DNA of 32,500 nt. Origin: Elusimicrobiota bacterium. GTDB lineage: Bacteria > Elusimicrobiota > Elusimicrobia > UBA1565 > UBA9628. The stretch is taken from the NCBI GenBank assembly GCA_013044195.1, contig JABEUV010000125.1:1-32500 (forward strand), in the 5' to 3' direction. The stretch's first letter is position 1, and every line of letters begins with the position of its first letter. A model generated the notes under the pieces. It was not told where the DNA came from. It was given only the letters and a program-made list of their open reading frames with translations, and ran no database searches. The position numbers and the translations under genes were made by a program. Of this stretch, positions 30,501 to 32,500 are shown piece by piece.

Positions 30501-30865
30501 TGGTCGACGATTCCGCGCGTCTGGCGTCGCGCGCCGAAAAACCGTTGACCGCGCGCGAGCTGCTGGACGCGGTCGCGCGCTCGGTTTGGAAGGAGACGGC
30601 AGGGCCGACGCGCAAACGCCCGCGGACGATCTCGGTTCCCCGACGGATGCTCCAGGAAGCCTACCTCAACCGGATGATCGCGCTGGCCTATCCGCGCGCC
30701 GACGAGGAAACGCCGCTGATCTCCGCGCAGGCGCGCGGCCGCTTGGAGGCTTTGGCCGGGCGCTTGAAGGCGGCGCTGAAGCTGTCCTGGGACCGCGACT
30801 CGCGCGAGCATCTGGGGCAGTCCCTGGCCAAGCTGTCCCGCGCGGCCCAGTATTACGAGCCCTGA
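27509..30865 (+). CDS. Large secreted/envelope zinc metalloprotease (met-zincin, DUF4953/DUF5117-like)
   Basis: 1118 aa. A signal peptide (MRLLALALAASFCVPAPALAA) is followed by about 170 Ala/Pro/Val-rich residues of low complexity, then two hydrophobic stretches (about 190-250 and 265-305: TWLAAAGFAVGALGARR; FAGAAVGAAMAALALWSP). The remaining ~800 residues look like the DUF5117-DUF4953 metalloprotease family: WRLEKVDPNAAVSRVKNPIVYWID, GWNRAFEKAGLLGAVEVRM, FNVIRWYLDKDASYAIGQVRVDPLTGEI, and the zinc site HEVGHTLGLRH (His732, Glu733, His736, His742) with the later Met-turn SVMDYLPPNVA. The active site is therefore intact. The protein is probably anchored in or exported across the inner membrane. 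Its target is unknown; such proteins are often digestive or surface proteases. Confidence 0.88.
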   Translation: MRLLALALAASFCVPAPALAAELARVEPVPTGVVDAVAPQSLGAAALLTPGAAVPIAALDCAGCLAASAAPAALTAAPMTLGAPAAAAEPAETPSQASAAPATEAAVGETARQQAESARKLAVSAPAPAAGEKSFSALRRFFDGSHRQAVSEESPVRADAEAGAAAPLAAGSPSVRRDDFVPEAAQSSPTRTSALRARAVAVLSVVAAALPLTALDPSFLAAAGLTPATWLAAAGFAVGALGARRAAAAAQDVEALAPAARALAGPGVVFAGAAVGAAMAALALWSPAAAAVAATVAVFSAAREAGLLRAFERDRSAGKGSAPLLRITGAEGSRRVRIAPGQFGRLRLLTAALERGLGEKMLHAGLAAETQRLVYLRRDGDFVELVARGHAVRASAGAPLSRALREAAGDSTIARARVLSENPVTGEVEASLDDLFLGDVFGMRAQVESAYAGAYEMDENESSVVGAKAYPRNLELSTRQIYVRKPDQEPGGETRLPDDGRIALSLRVSFDALPQPGYRPRRADPRVGYFATTYEDWSDDRRARLETSLIQRWRLEKVDPNAAVSRVKNPIVYWIDPSVPPEYRAAVAAGVLGWNRAFEKAGLLGAVEVRMAPDDGSFDPDDARFNVIRWYLDKDASYAIGQVRVDPLTGEIFGATVAISALHVRSALGATFRDIGGDTERAAHVCAGGCGRASAAAGPAQMTADIVEARGGLNPEDSERFLQDYITDLTLHEVGHTLGLRHNFLAKTWKNEEELSQPGPVAASVMDYLPPNVAAPGHAQGPFWNPQIGPYDEWAIAYGYTDFGASAAAEEAGLRKLADRSGEPGLDYATDEDLVDIDPDTRPWHIGRDALAFARGRFETARELWSWLETRRPAAGEDHSSLYRQFVRAWRGDLEAARLTADVVAGMSYRRRAGPGEPPFSTIPGARKRAALALLDAQVFSDAPFSASAELKRRLDAGRGGTVDDQWPELSYVSYDDMILALRDDVLARLLDPATLQLVDDSARLASRAEKPLTARELLDAVARSVWKETAGPTRKRPRTISVPRRMLQEAYLNRMIALAYPRADEETPLISAQARGRLEALAGRLKAALKLSWDRDSREHLGQSLAKLSRAAQYYEP

Positions 30866-30887
30866 CTTTTTTTGATAAAAAGGGTGG

Positions 30888-31466
30888 ATGAAAAACCTTG
30901 GATGCGCGGCGGCGCTGGTTCTGATCCTTCCTGGAGCGTGTTGTGCGGCGTCCTCCGCGCCCGCGCCCGACCTTCCCGCGGCGGCGGCTCCGTACTGGCT
31001 TAAGGCCTATTCGACCGTGCCGTTTCGCGAGACGTGGAGCGAGAATCTCACCGTCGGGAATTTGGGAAAAGACCTGCCGCGCGCGCTGAAGGCGATCAGG
31101 GCGGGAGGCGGTCTTCTCGACGGCAAGCTGAAAACGTTCGTGTCGAGCCGGACGGCGCGCACTCAGCAACTGGTCTTGACGGTTCCGCGCGCGCGCGCGG
31201 CGGCCCTACAGGCCCGTTTGCGCAAGATCGGGACCTTGTCCGTGCCGACGGTGGGCGTGATCGGCGCGCCGATCCCGCGCGCGGAGGTGAAGGCGAAGAT
31301 CGACGCTCTGATGAAGGAGCGCGTGGATCACGCCGCTGAGTTCGACAAAATGCCCGTGACGCGCGCGGTGAACGAAGAGGTTCTGGAGAGCCTTCTGCGG
31401 GCCGAGGACGCGGCGAAATCCGACTCCGAAAACGTGCGCGTGGACCTGCTGGTACGCCAGCGCTGA
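30888..31466 (+). CDS. Secreted hypothetical protein (weakly DUF4349-like)
   Basis: 192 aa with a hydrophobic signal sequence (MKNLGCAAALVLILPGACCAAS); Cys18/Cys19 could be a lipobox but the preceding residues fit poorly. The body is alpha/beta: a segment with QQLVLTVPRARAAALQARLRKIGTLSV resembles the strand-helix unit of DUF4349 proteins, where a peptide of the form VP...L..L...G recurs. The C-terminal third (EVKAKIDALMKERVDHAAEF through VLESLLRAEDAAKSDSENVRVDLLVRQR) is helical then ends in a strand. AAGGGTGG before the ATG serves as a ribosome site, 22 bases after the protease stop, so it is likely co-transcribed with the protease and might be a partner or inhibitor, which is inference from position only. 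Confidence 0.75.
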   Translation: MKNLGCAAALVLILPGACCAASSAPAPDLPAAAAPYWLKAYSTVPFRETWSENLTVGNLGKDLPRALKAIRAGGGLLDGKLKTFVSSRTARTQQLVLTVPRARAAALQARLRKIGTLSVPTVGVIGAPIPRAEVKAKIDALMKERVDHAAEFDKMPVTRAVNEEVLESLLRAEDAAKSDSENVRVDLLVRQR

Positions 31467-31479
31467 CGCGCGCGAACTT

Positions 31480-32500
31480 TCAGACGGAAGCGCCGGCGCG
31501 TCTCACCAGTCGGCCTATGGTCAACCCTTGCACCAGGATCGAGAAGACCACAACCGTATACGTGATCGTGACGATGGCGTCTCGCCAGCCTCCGCGCGGC
31601 ACGGACAGCGCCATTGCGACGGCAAGTCCTCCGCGCAGGCCTCCCCAGGTGAGGATCCAATCCGACTTGCCTAGGGGCGTTCCCTGTCGGCGCAAAACGC
31701 GCAACGGCGCGCTCACGCTGATGTAGCGTGCGGCGAGGACCAGTGGAATCGCAATCAGGCCGGCTGCCAGATACCGCAGGCGGACCTCGAGAACCAGCAT
31801 CTCCAGCCCCATCAGGACGAACAAAATCGCATTCAACAGTTCGTCGATCAACTGCCAGAACTCGTCGAGGTGAATCCGCGTCGTCTCAGGCAGGGCGAAG
31901 GTTCGCCCATGATTGCCGATGAGCAGACCCGCGACGACCACGGCCAGGGGCCCCGACACATGAAGAGCCGAGGCCGCGGAGTAGGTTCCCATGACGAGAG
32001 CGAGCGTGGTCAGGATTTCGGATTGATAATGATCGACGTTCTTGAGCATCCAGTAGGCGACGGACCCCGTCGCTAAGCCGAGGAGCATTCCTCCGACGGC
32101 TTCGCGAAGGAACAGAAGCGCAGCGCCCGCAAGGCTCGGTCGGCCGCGAGCGGCCAGTTCGAGAATCACCAGGAAAATCACGACGCCGACGCCGTCGTTG
32201 AGCAGCGATTCCGCGACGATGGTGGTCTCAAGCGAGCGGCTCATTCCGGCCTTCCGCACGATCCCGATGACGGCCACGGGATCGGTCGGCGAGATCAGGG
32301 CTCCGAAGAGCAGGCAGGCGATAAGGGGAAGCTCGACGCCGATCAACGCGAAGAAGAAACGCGCGGAGAAGCCGATGATCAAGGTTGACAACAAGACGCC
32401 GACGGACGCCAGGGCGCCGACAAGATATTTCTGCTCAAGCAGTTCGACCAGGTTCACCTGCAGAGAGCCGGCGAAGAGGAGGAAGCTCAGCATGCCCGAC
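31480..32500 (-). CDS. CPA1-family Na+/H+ antiporter (N-terminus beyond window)
   Basis: The frame stays open to the right edge, so Met at 32493 is internal; roughly the first 60-70 residues are missing. Visible family features are LSFLLFAGSLQVNL, LLFGALISPTDPVAVIGIV (the DP of the ion site), TTIVAESLLNDGVGVVIFLV with the Asn-Asp pair diagnostic of CPA1/NhaP-type exchangers, LLNAILFVLMGLEML and ILTWGGLRGGLAVAMALSVP. About nine to ten membrane helices remain. The protein exchanges cytoplasmic Na+ (or K+) for protons. Sampled lines are near 60% GC, lower than the adjacent protease gene. It is convergent with the secreted hypothetical gene (13 bases apart). Confidence 0.93.
   Translation of the reverse strand, partial: SGMLSFLLFAGSLQVNLVELLEQKYLVGALASVGVLLSTLIIGFSARFFFALIGVELPLIACLLFGALISPTDPVAVIGIVRKAGMSRSLETTIVAESLLNDGVGVVIFLVILELAARGRPSLAGAALLFLREAVGGMLLGLATGSVAYWMLKNVDHYQSEILTTLALVMGTYSAASALHVSGPLAVVVAGLLIGNHGRTFALPETTRIHLDEFWQLIDELLNAILFVLMGLEMLVLEVRLRYLAAGLIAIPLVLAARYISVSAPLRVLRRQGTPLGKSDWILTWGGLRGGLAVAMALSVPRGGWRDAIVTITYTVVVFSILVQGLTIGRLVRRAGASV

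Noticed and set aside
1-32500. CRISPR arrays, insertion sequences, tRNA or rRNA genes
   Set aside because: No regularly spaced repeats, transposase motifs or cloverleaf/rRNA sequences were recognised anywhere in the window.

Overview
The window is GC-rich (about 70% by eye) and densely packed, from a Gram-negative bacterium. A TolC-type outer-membrane channel, a GmhB-like heptose phosphatase, a Wzm/Wzt-like polysaccharide exporter and several lipid-linked-sugar glycosyltransferases imply an outer membrane with LPS or surface glycan. Protein style (Ala/Arg-rich, very long secreted metalloprotease with an Ala/Pro-rich N-terminus) is compatible with a GC-rich Elusimicrobiota-like lineage. That is an impression, not proven: there is no rRNA or other marker gene here.

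Layout. (1) 1-1203: 3' part of a tolC-like gene, minus strand. (2) 1278-5505: a minus-strand sulfur island (TsdA-like dihaem cytochrome, periplasmic DsrE-like protein, substrate-binding protein, methyltransferase, membrane-anchored rhodanese) with a divergent LysR regulator. (3) 5502-6795: an ECF sigma factor, a soluble zinc anti-sigma factor and an OsmC-type peroxidase in one operon. (4) 6909-9577: a small DUF2892-type membrane protein and cytochrome bd oxidase cydAB. (5) 9599-12883: sugar O/N-acyltransferase, DegT-type aminotransferase and a GT-C membrane protein. (6) 12898-14525: a lower-GC minus-strand insertion (isochorismatase-like hydrolase, a frameshifted winged-helix remnant, a secreted SUMF1-domain protein). 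(7) 14775-23901: one long co-directional operon of glycan genes (GT2, two GT-C proteins, WecA/MraY-like transferase, UGM-like flavoenzyme) with a DnaQ-like exonuclease and queC-queE embedded in it, nearly all joined by 4-base stop/start overlaps. (8) 23900-24174: an apparently unannotated structured RNA gene on the minus strand with its own promoter and terminator. (9) 24257-27084: secreted hypothetical, possible 35-aa ORF, GmhB-like phosphatase and ABC exporter pair. (10) 27065-32500: orphan PqqD-like protein, 1118-aa secreted zinc metalloprotease, secreted hypothetical, and a CPA1 Na+/H+ antiporter cut by the window edge.

How it works together. The sulfur island looks like thiosulfate/sulfane-sulfur handling in the periplasm feeding electrons to a respiratory chain; cydAB supplies a high-affinity quinol oxidase nearby. 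Regions 5, 7 and 9 together make and export a cell-surface polysaccharide: sugar nucleotide modification, lipid-carrier priming, glycosyl transfer, heptose supply and ABC export.

Two window-wide signals stand out. First, genes that begin transcription units repeatedly carry a TANNAT -10-like hexamer only 6-9 bases before the start codon and no convincing Shine-Dalgarno sequence, as expected for leaderless mRNAs, while internal operon genes use ATGA/GTGA/TTGA overlaps. Second, the 24-kb intergenic region has the full anatomy of a stable non-coding RNA gene: TTGACA-16-TATACT, a 17-bp closing helix, and a terminator hairpin followed by T5.
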